A stretch of DNA of 14,833 bases, taken from assembly GCA_025056955.1 (NCBI GenBank), contig JANWYL010000048.1:1-14833 (forward strand). The letters run 5' to 3'. The notes beneath the pieces are model-generated. The model was not told the origin of the DNA, searched no databases, and saw only the letters and a program-made list of their open reading frames with translations. Within the stretch, counting starts at the first letter, position 1. Every line of letters begins with the position of its first letter. Positions 1 to 6,577 of this stretch are shown here, in pieces. Source of the stretch: Sandaracinaceae bacterium (lineage in GTDB: Bacteria > Myxococcota_A > Polyangia > Polyangiales > Sandaracinaceae). A program made the translations under genes and the position numbers.

Positions 1-1
1 C

Positions 2-244
2 ATCGATCTCTTTGTCTTCCATCAAGCCAACATGCGGATCAACCAGCTTGTGGCTCAGCAACTCGGAATCCCAGAAGAGAAGATGATTCACAACATTCAT
101 AAGTACGGCAACACCACTGCGGCCACAATTCCACTCCTTCTGTGGGAGGCCGTTGAAACAGGGCACCTTCAACCAGGCATGCGGGTGGCACTTTGTGCAT
201 TTGGCGCTGGATTCACGTGGGGCTCAGCCATTCTCGATTGGTAG
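2..244 (+). CDS. fabH: 3-oxoacyl-ACP synthase III (KAS III), C-terminal fragment
   Basis: This is the last ~80 codons of a gene that enters from outside the window; the frame is open from base 2. KAS III condenses acetyl-CoA (or another acyl-CoA) with malonyl-ACP to start type II fatty-acid synthesis in the cytosol. Two of the three catalytic residues are visible: the His of FVFHQAN (about base 20) and the Asn of YGNTTAAT (about base 105). The protein ends with the family-typical CAFGAGFTWGSAIL segment and stops soon after, so the C terminus is normal. The catalytic Cys half lies upstream and cannot be checked. The gene converges on the next gene with only 16 nt between stop codons, and no intrinsic terminator is evident there. 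A FabH-like ketosynthase from a specialised pathway is possible, but the sequence looks like ordinary FabH. Confidence 0.93.
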   Translation: MDLFVFHQANMRINQLVAQQLGIPEEKMIHNIHKYGNTTAATIPLLLWEAVETGHLQPGMRVALCAFGAGFTWGSAILDW

Positions 245-260
245 GCCTTAGAGGAATAGG

Positions 261-1400
261 CTAGCGGCGAAATCGCAAAGTGGACTCATCGCTTTGTGGC
301 TCTTGGGTCTTTTTTTGTGAAATGAAATTTTGCGTAGGTTGCTCCACCTCGGTTCTGAGCTTGCGTACCGCTGCGAGCATCTCCTGTACACTCGCATAGC
401 GGGAACTTGGATCGCGTTCGAGTGCCTTGGAAATGACCGCCTCAACTTCTCGCGGTAGATTGGGGCAATGCACCCACAGTGGAGGAGGAGGCTCATTGAG
501 AATGTGACGGCATATCTCATCGATCCCCTGACCATTGAAAGGACGAAGACCGGTCACCATTTCATAAAAAATGACCCCCATCGCCCATAAATCAACGCGA
601 TGATCACAAGCCCGCCCACGAATTTGTTCCGGCGCAAGGTAGAAAGGTGTCCCCCAAATCATTCCTGTTGAAGTGGAGAGGGTCTCCTCTATTGGGCTAT
701 GTGCGATCCCAAAGTCAAGTATTTTGGGGGTTATCTTTTTGCCCCTTTGATCAAGAAAAATGTTATCTGGCTTAAGGTCGCGATGAACAATCCCGCGGAG
801 ATGAGCTGCCGCAAGGCCCGAAAGCACCCCCTCGACAATGTCCAAAGATTCATTAAGAGGAAGGGGCCCATCAAGCTCAATCCGAGACGATAAGGTTTGA
901 CCCTCAAGCAACTCGAAAACAACAAATGGAATTTGCCCGTGAAGGACTCCGCAATCGTAAATTTCGACAATGTTCGGATGATTCAAGGAGCCCGTGATTC
1001 GCGCTTCACGCATCATGCGTGCGAAATGCTGTTCACTCAACAAAGGAACGTTTGGAAGTGTCTTGATTGCAACAGGCTTGGCCAATCGCAAATTTTCGGC
1101 ACGATAAATTGCTCCCATTCCACCCCGACCAACAAGCTCCCGCACCAAGTACTTCCCTTCAATCACTTGGCCGATGAGACTCGATGCTGTCTGTAGGCTT
1201 TCTGCTTTGACTTGGTGTGGGATTTGTGGTGGAGGGACCTGTGCCTCGTTGGCTTGAGGAAAGCCGGCTTCTGGCCGGGGATCTGAAGTTTTTTTTCGCC
1301 TCCTCATTTCTACCGGCTTCCCCGTGATCGGGCAGATTTGCTCGCTCACCACGTGGGGCAACCCGCAATGGGCGCAGCGGACAAACCATTCACCGCTCAT
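261..1400 (-). CDS. Soluble Ser/Thr protein kinase with N-terminal zinc-ribbon-like motif
   Basis: This is a predicted cytosolic eukaryotic-type Ser/Thr kinase of 379 aa. Near the N terminus CAHCG and a later CPITGKP form the Cys-x2-Cys...Cys zinc-ribbon-like head often seen on myxobacterial kinases; only three Cys are present. A basic and then a Pro-rich linker leads to the kinase domain at ~80-350. Visible motifs are the G-loop GRGGMG (~91-96), VAIK Lys 113, HRDLKPDN with catalytic Asp 208, DFG at 229-231 and APE at 256-258, so it should be active. The ~30-residue tail is hydrophilic and there is no membrane segment or sensor domain. I chose ATG 1400; a GTG at 1433 adds 11 residues but falls inside the best promoter candidate. 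The head follows immediately either way. The substrate is unknown. It is divergent from the GT-C-like gene, which may share its promoter region. Confidence 0.9.
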   Translation of the reverse strand: MSGEWFVRCAHCGLPHVVSEQICPITGKPVEMRRRKKTSDPRPEAGFPQANEAQVPPPQIPHQVKAESLQTASSLIGQVIEGKYLVRELVGRGGMGAIYRAENLRLAKPVAIKTLPNVPLLSEQHFARMMREARITGSLNHPNIVEIYDCGVLHGQIPFVVFELLEGQTLSSRIELDGPLPLNESLDIVEGVLSGLAAAHLRGIVHRDLKPDNIFLDQRGKKITPKILDFGIAHSPIEETLSTSTGMIWGTPFYLAPEQIRGRACDHRVDLWAMGVIFYEMVTGLRPFNGQGIDEICRHILNEPPPPLWVHCPNLPREVEAVISKALERDPSSRYASVQEMLAAVRKLRTEVEQPTQNFISQKKTQEPQSDESTLRFRR

Positions 1401-1412
1401 GCCTAGGCAAAA

Positions 1413-1442
1413 ATTATGATACCAACCCGCCACTCATCGCAA
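1413..1442 (-). promoter_or_regulatory. Candidate sigma70-type promoter of the soluble kinase gene
   Basis: On the minus strand TTGCGA (bases 1437-1442) and CATAAT (bases 1413-1418) are separated by 18 nt. CATAAT matches the -10 consensus at five of six positions and TTGCGA the -35 at four. Transcription would start near base 1406, about six bases before ATG 1400, giving a very short leader. The GTG at 1433 would not be transcribed. This is a pattern match only. Confidence 0.45.
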
Positions 1443-1448
1443 TACATT
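1443..1448 (+). promoter_or_regulatory. -10-like TACATT 7 nt before the GT-C-like gene
   Basis: TACATT fits the TANNNT pattern and ends 7 nt before the GTG start at 1456. No ribosome-binding sequence precedes that start and no good -35 is seen. If used, the mRNA would be leaderless. Weak on its own; it counts mainly because several other genes in the window show the same spacing. Confidence 0.25.
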
Positions 1449-1455
1449 TGCCGGC

Positions 1456-2877
1456 GTGAGCTCCGTTCTTCCTCCAAACCAGACTGAGGAGATGTTTCAG
1501 CAATGGCCCCGATGGCGATTGCCTGTGCTGATCTATCTGATTTGTACCGGAGTCTACATGGTTGTTGCTGGTCCTCGCCTTCTGCGCCCCACAGCAGACA
1601 ACCACTTCGTTCACCTTGCGATGAGCCTGATGCATTGGCAGCTAGGGGTAATCAACAACCATCCGCCGGGGCACAACGATTGGGCGTGTTTCGACGAATT
1701 GCACAAAACCACTTGCGCCCCCTCTGCATGGCCGCCGCCATGGGGCCGCGGGCCGAAGCCTCACGAAAAATGGTATGTTTCATTTCCTCCATTTCCTGCG
1801 TTGTTGATCTTGCCTGTCGTCTGGGTGTGGGGCACCGCGACCCTCGATGCACTCTTTTGGGTATTTTGGGCTGGGTTATCACCAACCATCCTCTTCATCT
1901 TGTTACGCACCCTTCGGGAGAAAGGTTACAGCCAACGCACCGTTGTCGATGATCTGATTCTCACCTTTTTATATGCCTTTGGCAGTGTTTACTTTTTCGT
2001 TGCTGTCCAGGGGAGTGTCTGGTTTGCCGCGAGTGTGCTCATCAGTGTCATGGTTCCTCTCCTGATGCTTGTATCTCTCGAAGGTGGTCATCCATGGATT
2101 TCTGGCTGTGTGGTTGGTGCAATGCTTCTCACCCGCCCAAATACCATTCCATTGGCACTGATTCCAATCTTAGAAATTTTGCAAGCTCACCCTTCACCAA
2201 CCGCAACACCTTCAACATCCGCTCGTGGGGCCTTGCATCAACTTCTATTATGGCTTCGCACACGCAACTGGAAACAATCTGCGCCAAAGCTTTTGGCGTT
2301 CCTTATACCCTTGGGCATTTCGATGGGTGTGGCGATGGCCATCAACCATGCACGCTTTGAAAATCCATTTGAGTTTGGCCACCGCCACCTCATGATTCTT
2401 TGGAGAGCTCGCATCGAAAAGTGGGGGCTCTTTAACTACCACTACCTCTCAAAAAATCTGGCGGTGGCGCTCACTTCTCTCCCTTGGCTCACAACCAGAG
2501 AACCCCATATTATCATTTCGCGCCACGGTCTTGCCCTCTGGGTGACAACTCCAGCCCTACTGCTTTTGCTTTGGCCCAAGCGCCCTATTGATTTTCGAAT
2601 GCATACTTACATTTGGTCCTCTTGCATCGTTGCGCTCATCAACCTCCTCTACCAAAACACTGGCTGGATCCAATTCGGTTATCGCTTTGCGACGGACTAC
2701 CTCACCATTTGGTTCACCCTTCTTGCACTTGGGCGACAAAACCTGCGCTCTTTCGGATTCCTAGGCGCAGCCGTTTTTGCAGTCGTTGTGAATACCTTCG
2801 GCGCCATCACCTTTGATCGGGCCTGGCAGTTTTATGATGATGATCCAACCCAGGAGCGGGTATTTCAACCCGACTAG
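1456..2877 (+). CDS. Polytopic membrane protein, GT-C glycosyltransferase-like
   Basis: This 473-aa protein has about ten hydrophobic segments (roughly 21-41, 110-127, 132-152, 170-208, 212-240, 278-298, 358-374, 385-400, 410-426, 432-452). The layout resembles GT-C (PMT/ArnT-like) enzymes, which move sugars from lipid carriers on the outer face of the inner membrane. After the first segment comes a long polar loop (~45-107) with TADNHFVHLA, PPGHNDWACFDE and WYVSFPPFPALL; later there are FENPFEFGHRHL and QFGYRFATDYL. These look like conserved motifs of an uncharacterised myxobacterial family, with the loop acidic residues in the place of the GT-C catalytic Asp. Donor and acceptor are unknown. 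The start is GTG 1456; ATG 1492 (residue 13) is an alternative that keeps all segments. I am sure it is a multi-pass protein and only moderately sure of the GT-C assignment; a non-enzymatic transporter-like role is possible. Confidence 0.8.
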   Translation: MSSVLPPNQTEEMFQQWPRWRLPVLIYLICTGVYMVVAGPRLLRPTADNHFVHLAMSLMHWQLGVINNHPPGHNDWACFDELHKTTCAPSAWPPPWGRGPKPHEKWYVSFPPFPALLILPVVWVWGTATLDALFWVFWAGLSPTILFILLRTLREKGYSQRTVVDDLILTFLYAFGSVYFFVAVQGSVWFAASVLISVMVPLLMLVSLEGGHPWISGCVVGAMLLTRPNTIPLALIPILEILQAHPSPTATPSTSARGALHQLLLWLRTRNWKQSAPKLLAFLIPLGISMGVAMAINHARFENPFEFGHRHLMILWRARIEKWGLFNYHYLSKNLAVALTSLPWLTTREPHIIISRHGLALWVTTPALLLLLWPKRPIDFRMHTYIWSSCIVALINLLYQNTGWIQFGYRFATDYLTIWFTLLALGRQNLRSFGFLGAAVFAVVVNTFGAITFDRAWQFYDDDPTQERVFQPD

Positions 2878-2929
2878 CAATGATACCCAATCTTTGGGTA
2901 TCGACTCCTCCGCTCAGGCTGGCTTCTGC

Positions 2930-2935
2930 TACCAT
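2930..2935 (+). promoter_or_regulatory. -10-like TACCAT 8 nt before the CorC-family gene
   Basis: TACCAT fits TANNNT and ends 8 nt before GTG 2944. There is no Shine-Dalgarno sequence in front of this GTG and no recognisable -35. The gene could instead be cotranscribed with the upstream gene, 66 nt away. Low confidence. Confidence 0.22.
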
Positions 2936-2943
2936 TCCTGCTT

Positions 2944-4347
2944 GTGCCTGCTGATGTCCCATCAGAAGGGGCAATCCCACTGAACGGTCTTTTCGCCTTC
3001 CCTGCCATTGCACTGTTCATGCTGCTTGGTGGGGCCTTCTCTGCCCTGAGCGCTGCGATCTCTGAGCTTCCTGAAGAACGCTTGCTTGCCCTCCGCGAAG
3101 AAGGGGGAATGGATGGCGCCACTGCTGACCGATTGCTTCGGGAGCGCATTCTGATCCAGGCGCGGCTTCTCACTGGACGGGTGCTTTCTGTGGCAGGTGT
3201 TGCCGGACTCGCCGCCCACATTGCGAGCTGTGCCTTGACCCACCCTTTTGTGCTCGGGGCCGTTGGCATCTCCGCGATGCTCTACGCCATCTTTGCTGAA
3301 TTCGTCTATATCCTAGTGCGCCGCCGCGCAGCAAAGTGGGGGCTGCGCCTCTTTCGTTGGCTCCGCCCCATCGAAGCCCTCGTTGTTCCCCTTGCATGGC
3401 CTCTTGTCATCGTTGCGCGTTACGCCGAACGCATGGGAAAGGCCCCCTCTATCCCTCCTCACATCGCAGAGCGGGAAGTTGAGCATCTTCTGGAAAAACG
3501 CGAAGAAGAAGGAACCTTGCCCCAAGATCAGGCAGAACTCCTCCTCAATGTCCTCGAATTCAAGGACACGACAGCCCGTGAAGTCATGGTGCCTCGCACC
3601 CTCATGGTGGCGATAGACATTTCTATGCCATTTGAAGATGTGGTCGATCGGGTCCTTGCCGAGGGGCACTCCCGCTACCCGGTTTACAGAGGGCAAATCG
3701 ACTGCATCGAGGGAATCCTGCACGCCAAGGATCTCTTCAAAGCCTACCGCCAAGGCAAACGCAACCTCGAGCAAATCATGCGAAAAACCGTTCTTTTCGC
3801 ACCAGAATCCCAAAAAATCAGCCAGCTGCTCCGCGAGATGCAAGCCCGCCGCCAGCATTTGGCGGTGGTGGTTGATGAGTTCGGGAGCACCCGCGGCATC
3901 GTGACCCTCGAAGACATCATCGAAGAAATCGTTGGTGAAATCCAGGATGAACACGATAGCGAAGAGTCACTCATCACTGAGGTTGCTCCTGGCCACTACC
4001 TCGTCGATGCGCGGCTTTCCATTCATGACTTCGAAGAGCTCACAAATATCCAACTGGACAAGGAAGGGATCCGAGCCGAGTCGTTGGGGGGGCTCGTTGT
4101 AGAAGAGCTTGGACGCTTGCCCAATCCGGGAGAAAAGCTTGTGATTGGAGATACCGAATTTGTGATTCGACAAGCCGACGGTAAAAGGGTGCAACGCCTT
4201 GAAATCATCCGACATGCTTTTAAGGCAGGGAACTCAATTGAGCTTGCCAAAGGCGAAAAGCAAGGGGCTTCGATTTTGACGGAAGGGACCACCCAGAGCA
4301 ACCTCCGTCACCCATCGTTTGGACATCAACAAAGCGATGGCGCCTAA
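2944..4347 (+). CDS. CNNM/CBS/CorC-HlyC domain membrane protein (UPF0053 / TlyC-CorB type)
   Basis: This 467-aa inner-membrane protein has the full three-part architecture of the family. An N-terminal CNNM (DUF21) region with about four hydrophobic segments lies at ~13-35, 78-120 and 138-160. A CBS pair at ~205-325 includes REVMVPRT, HSRYPVY, GILHAKDLF, LAVVVDEFGSTRGIVTLEDIIEEIVGEI in pieces. A CorC_HlyC domain follows at ~335-410, with a ~55-aa polar tail. Relatives are linked to Mg2+/Co2+ efflux or tolerance; the older 'hemolysin' label is not well founded. CBS domains commonly bind adenine nucleotides. GTG 2944 is the only usual start before the first hydrophobic segment, but the frame is open back to 2884 and that stretch is also hydrophobic, so the N terminus is uncertain. 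It follows the GT-C-like gene on the same strand. Its stop overlaps the converging PEGA kinase stop by 4 nt. Confidence 0.9.
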   Translation: MPADVPSEGAIPLNGLFAFPAIALFMLLGGAFSALSAAISELPEERLLALREEGGMDGATADRLLRERILIQARLLTGRVLSVAGVAGLAAHIASCALTHPFVLGAVGISAMLYAIFAEFVYILVRRRAAKWGLRLFRWLRPIEALVVPLAWPLVIVARYAERMGKAPSIPPHIAEREVEHLLEKREEEGTLPQDQAELLLNVLEFKDTTAREVMVPRTLMVAIDISMPFEDVVDRVLAEGHSRYPVYRGQIDCIEGILHAKDLFKAYRQGKRNLEQIMRKTVLFAPESQKISQLLREMQARRQHLAVVVDEFGSTRGIVTLEDIIEEIVGEIQDEHDSEESLITEVAPGHYLVDARLSIHDFEELTNIQLDKEGIRAESLGGLVVEELGRLPNPGEKLVIGDTEFVIRQADGKRVQRLEIIRHAFKAGNSIELAKGEKQGASILTEGTTQSNLRHPSFGHQQSDGA

Positions 4348-6332
4348 GGAGTTGACAAGTCAAAGAAAAGGCGCTCGTGCTCGCCTGGCCTAAGCTCTAG
4401 GTGCTTTCGATGTTCATTCCCATCGCGATCGATTAGCCGTAGCTCAAGCCGCCCTGCAGGTACCGCAACGTTGCCAATTGGCGTGGTCCCAAGCAAACGG
4501 GAGCCAAGGTACACCTTGGACCAAGGGCGGGTATTGAGCGATAGCGTCGCTTCACCAGCCATCGATGAAGGAGCTTGAGAAGGCTCATCGGGCTTCGCTG
4601 ATCCCCTTGCCTGTTCTTTTGCGTGATGTCGATGGCGAGTGGGAGGCACCTCCGGGCGATTTCCCCCCCTGCTTTCTTGCTCGGTTTCTTTGACAAGCAC
4701 TGCCCGCAACACGGTTCGTTCACCAGGACGCACATCAACCGAAGTCACAAAAGGCAAATATCCGCTTTCCTCAACACGCACAATATGTCGACCTGGTGGG
4801 GCATCTTTCCACTCGAAAGGGCTTGGTCCTCCTGTACTTGCGCCGTCGATCCACACCTTGGCTCCAGGTGGTTCGCTTTCAACAAGCATGGAGCCAGTCA
4901 CCTGCCCCACTTTTGGAGCCGAAGTGGCCCCTCTGTTTTCATGAGGCTCTGGCAAGCTCCAAGCATGCCTCAAAGCAACCATGCCCCCAACAACTCCAAG
5001 CGCCAGGATCACAACTCCGGCCACCGCCACCGACGCTTTCCACTTGGCCCCCTCTTTTGAATGAGGAGAAATCGAAGCCTTGGGCACCAAGGCAGAAGAA
5101 GTCGCTCTAGGCTCAGCAGTGTTTGGTTGGGAGGTGCTTTTGCTTGAGGCAAGCGCCTCTGCGCCAGCCCCCCCCCCAATATCGGTTTCAAGCTTTGGGC
5201 CGCTTCTGCTTTCTTCCGTGAAAAGCTCCCGCATTGTTTTTGCAATCCGGGCCCCCGGCACCACTTCTCCCATGCGCAAAAGCTCTTCTTCCAAAGCAAG
5301 GTGCATCTCGCCAGCCGACGCAAAGCGGTCTTCAACCCTTTTTGCAAGGGCGCGATGAACAATCGCTTCAAGCTCAGGAGAAATGTCGGGCCTCAATTCA
5401 CGAAGCGGCAAGGGCTCTTCGTAAACAATTGCGCGCATGGTGTCGAATTCACTGGACCTGCGGAAAGGGTTTGTCCCCTCAATCATCTCGTAGAGGCAAA
5501 TCCCCAAAGCAAACACATCAGCCCGACCATCTACGGACTCCCCCAAGCATTGCTCTGGAGCCATGTATGCAAACTTGCCCTTGATCACGCCAGCTTCCGT
5601 GCGGTTCGAATGGATCGATGCCTTGGCAATCCCGAAGTCGAGAAGTTTGACCACCCCATCAAAGCCAATCATGATGTTATGGGGGCTTACATCGCGGTGC
5701 ACAATACCTAGGGGTGTTCCTGTGAGGGGATCAATCGCATGGTGAGCAGCATCGAGGGCATCTGCCACGTGCGAGGCGACTTTTACGGCAATTGCAACAT
5801 CCATCCCCCCCATGCTCCGTGCCCGCCGAATGATCTTAGAAAGGGGCATGCCATTCACCCACTCCATCACCAAATAGGGGGTATTTCCATCCATCCCGAA
5901 AGCATAAACGTGGCAGATATTCGGGTGTTGGAGATGCATCGCCAGGCGCGCTTCGTCCTGAAACATCCCAACAAAACGTGGATCTGCAGCAACGTGTGTC
6001 AGGACCCGCTTGATCACCACAAGCCGAGGGCTCGCTTCTGGGCCGCTCTCACGAGCAAGAAAAATCTCGGCCATCCCCCCAAAAGCCAAGCGCCCCAAAA
6101 GCTCATAATTCCCGATCTGCCCAACCTTTGGAGCCCGCATGAGCAGGGTGATGCCTGCTCGACTCACACGCTCATCATGACCAAGCAACCCAAGCCCCGA
6201 CGAAGACGCACCTGATGAAGATGCTTGACGCTCCCCTGTGACCAAAGGCCCCTGTTCCTCGGCCAAGCTTTTTTTCAGCGCGTCCTTCGCATTTTCTCGT
6301 CCTGGACGATTTGAAAGAGAGTGCATTGGCAC
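4344..6332 (-). CDS. Membrane-anchored Ser/Thr protein kinase with two PEGA domains
   Basis: This is a 662-aa signalling kinase. A disordered Ser-rich N terminus (~1-70) leads to a kinase domain at ~74-354 with a G-loop ending in FGGMAE, Lys 108, HRDVSPHN with catalytic Asp 214, DFG 232-234 and APE 258-260. The VSP form of the catalytic loop is common in myxobacterial kinases. A low-complexity linker (~375-430) precedes one membrane segment (~433-455). Two PEGA-type beta domains follow at ~480-548 and ~592-660, separated by a basic Pro-rich spacer. The kinase is therefore cytosolic and the PEGA repeats face the periplasm, where such domains probably bind envelope components. GTG 6332 is chosen because GGAG sits 9 nt before it; ATG 6326 is the alternative. 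A G10 tract lies in the linker. The ligand and substrates are unknown. Confidence 0.93.
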   Translation of the reverse strand: MPMHSLSNRPGRENAKDALKKSLAEEQGPLVTGERQASSSGASSSGLGLLGHDERVSRAGITLLMRAPKVGQIGNYELLGRLAFGGMAEIFLARESGPEASPRLVVIKRVLTHVAADPRFVGMFQDEARLAMHLQHPNICHVYAFGMDGNTPYLVMEWVNGMPLSKIIRRARSMGGMDVAIAVKVASHVADALDAAHHAIDPLTGTPLGIVHRDVSPHNIMIGFDGVVKLLDFGIAKASIHSNRTEAGVIKGKFAYMAPEQCLGESVDGRADVFALGICLYEMIEGTNPFRRSSEFDTMRAIVYEEPLPLRELRPDISPELEAIVHRALAKRVEDRFASAGEMHLALEEELLRMGEVVPGARIAKTMRELFTEESRSGPKLETDIGGGAGAEALASSKSTSQPNTAEPRATSSALVPKASISPHSKEGAKWKASVAVAGVVILALGVVGGMVALRHAWSLPEPHENRGATSAPKVGQVTGSMLVESEPPGAKVWIDGASTGGPSPFEWKDAPPGRHIVRVEESGYLPFVTSVDVRPGERTVLRAVLVKETEQESRGGNRPEVPPTRHRHHAKEQARGSAKPDEPSQAPSSMAGEATLSLNTRPWSKVYLGSRLLGTTPIGNVAVPAGRLELRLIDRDGNEHRKHLELRPGEHERLFFDLSTP
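5168..5177 (-). repeat. G10 homopolymer inside the PEGA kinase gene
   Basis: Ten C on the plus strand (ten G in the sense strand) encode three consecutive GGG codons plus the first base of the next, around residues 386-389 in the linker between the kinase domain and the membrane segment. Runs of this length are prone to slippage. A change of one base would keep the kinase domain but remove the membrane anchor and both PEGA domains. Confidence 0.95.
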
Positions 6333-6341
6333 TGGTCACAA

Positions 6342-6345
6342 CTCC
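6342..6345 (-). promoter_or_regulatory. Shine-Dalgarno GGAG for the PEGA kinase
   Basis: GGAG on the minus strand lies 9 nt before GTG 6332 and 15 nt before ATG 6326. The spacing favours GTG as the start. Genes nearby often lack any such site, so it is informative here. Confidence 0.6.
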
Positions 6346-6539
6346 AAAGCCACAAAAATCAATATCGTCGGTACATTTTACCCTGCTTCCCAAAAAAGGC
6401 AGCCCTCCCTTCAACTCTCACACGAAACTGCACATCACCATGAAAAACCAGATCGCTCATCCATCACATGATCACCCGATTGAGCACGCAATCGAAAGTC
6501 CCTCATTTTCCCTCGTCCCACATCACGCATGCTGGTATG

Positions 6540-6545
6540 AAGGGG
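6540..6545 (+). promoter_or_regulatory. Shine-Dalgarno AAGGGG for the lipase lipoprotein
   Basis: AAGGGG ends 5 nt before ATG 6551. This site, and the fact that the signal peptide begins exactly there, decide the start in favour of 6551 over in-frame starts up to 240 nt further upstream. Confidence 0.7.
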
Positions 6546-6550
6546 CTAGT

Positions 6551-6577
6551 ATGAAAAGTATGAAAAGAATGAAACGT
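6551..6577 (+). repeat. Three 9-nt near-repeats with tandem in-frame ATG codons
   Basis: The lipase gene opens with three successive 9-mers of the form ATGAAA followed by AGT, AGA or CGT, giving MKSMKRMKRR. Each copy brings an in-frame ATG (6551, 6560, 6569), so three starts are available. All of them leave the hydrophobic core and lipobox intact. The number of copies may vary. Confidence 0.85.

Larger units (their letters stand above)
6333..6550. other. Divergent intergenic region between PEGA kinase and lipase lipoprotein genes
   Basis: These 218 nt separate the two starts and must hold the promoters of both genes. I see the two ribosome-binding sites at its ends and an isolated TAAAAT (minus strand, 6375-6380), but no -35 at proper spacing for it. 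No convincing operator repeat was found. The plus frame stays open across the region, but its translation has no domain-like content, so I treat it as non-coding. Confidence 0.6.

Noticed and set aside
245..268. Possible short inverted repeat GCCT...AGGC between fabH and the kinase stop
   Set aside because: Only four base pairs with an eight- to nine-base loop and no T run; too weak to call a terminator.
3313..3954. 213-codon open frame on the minus strand inside the CorC-family gene
   Set aside because: It is antisense to a clearly recognised gene with intact domains. Its translation shows no domain-like pattern, and the codon-position bias belongs to the plus-strand gene.
6311..6550. 80-residue N-terminal extension of the lipase lipoprotein
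   Set aside because: It would place 80 polar residues before a clear signal peptide, would overlap the PEGA kinase start, and ignores the AAGGGG site before ATG 6551.
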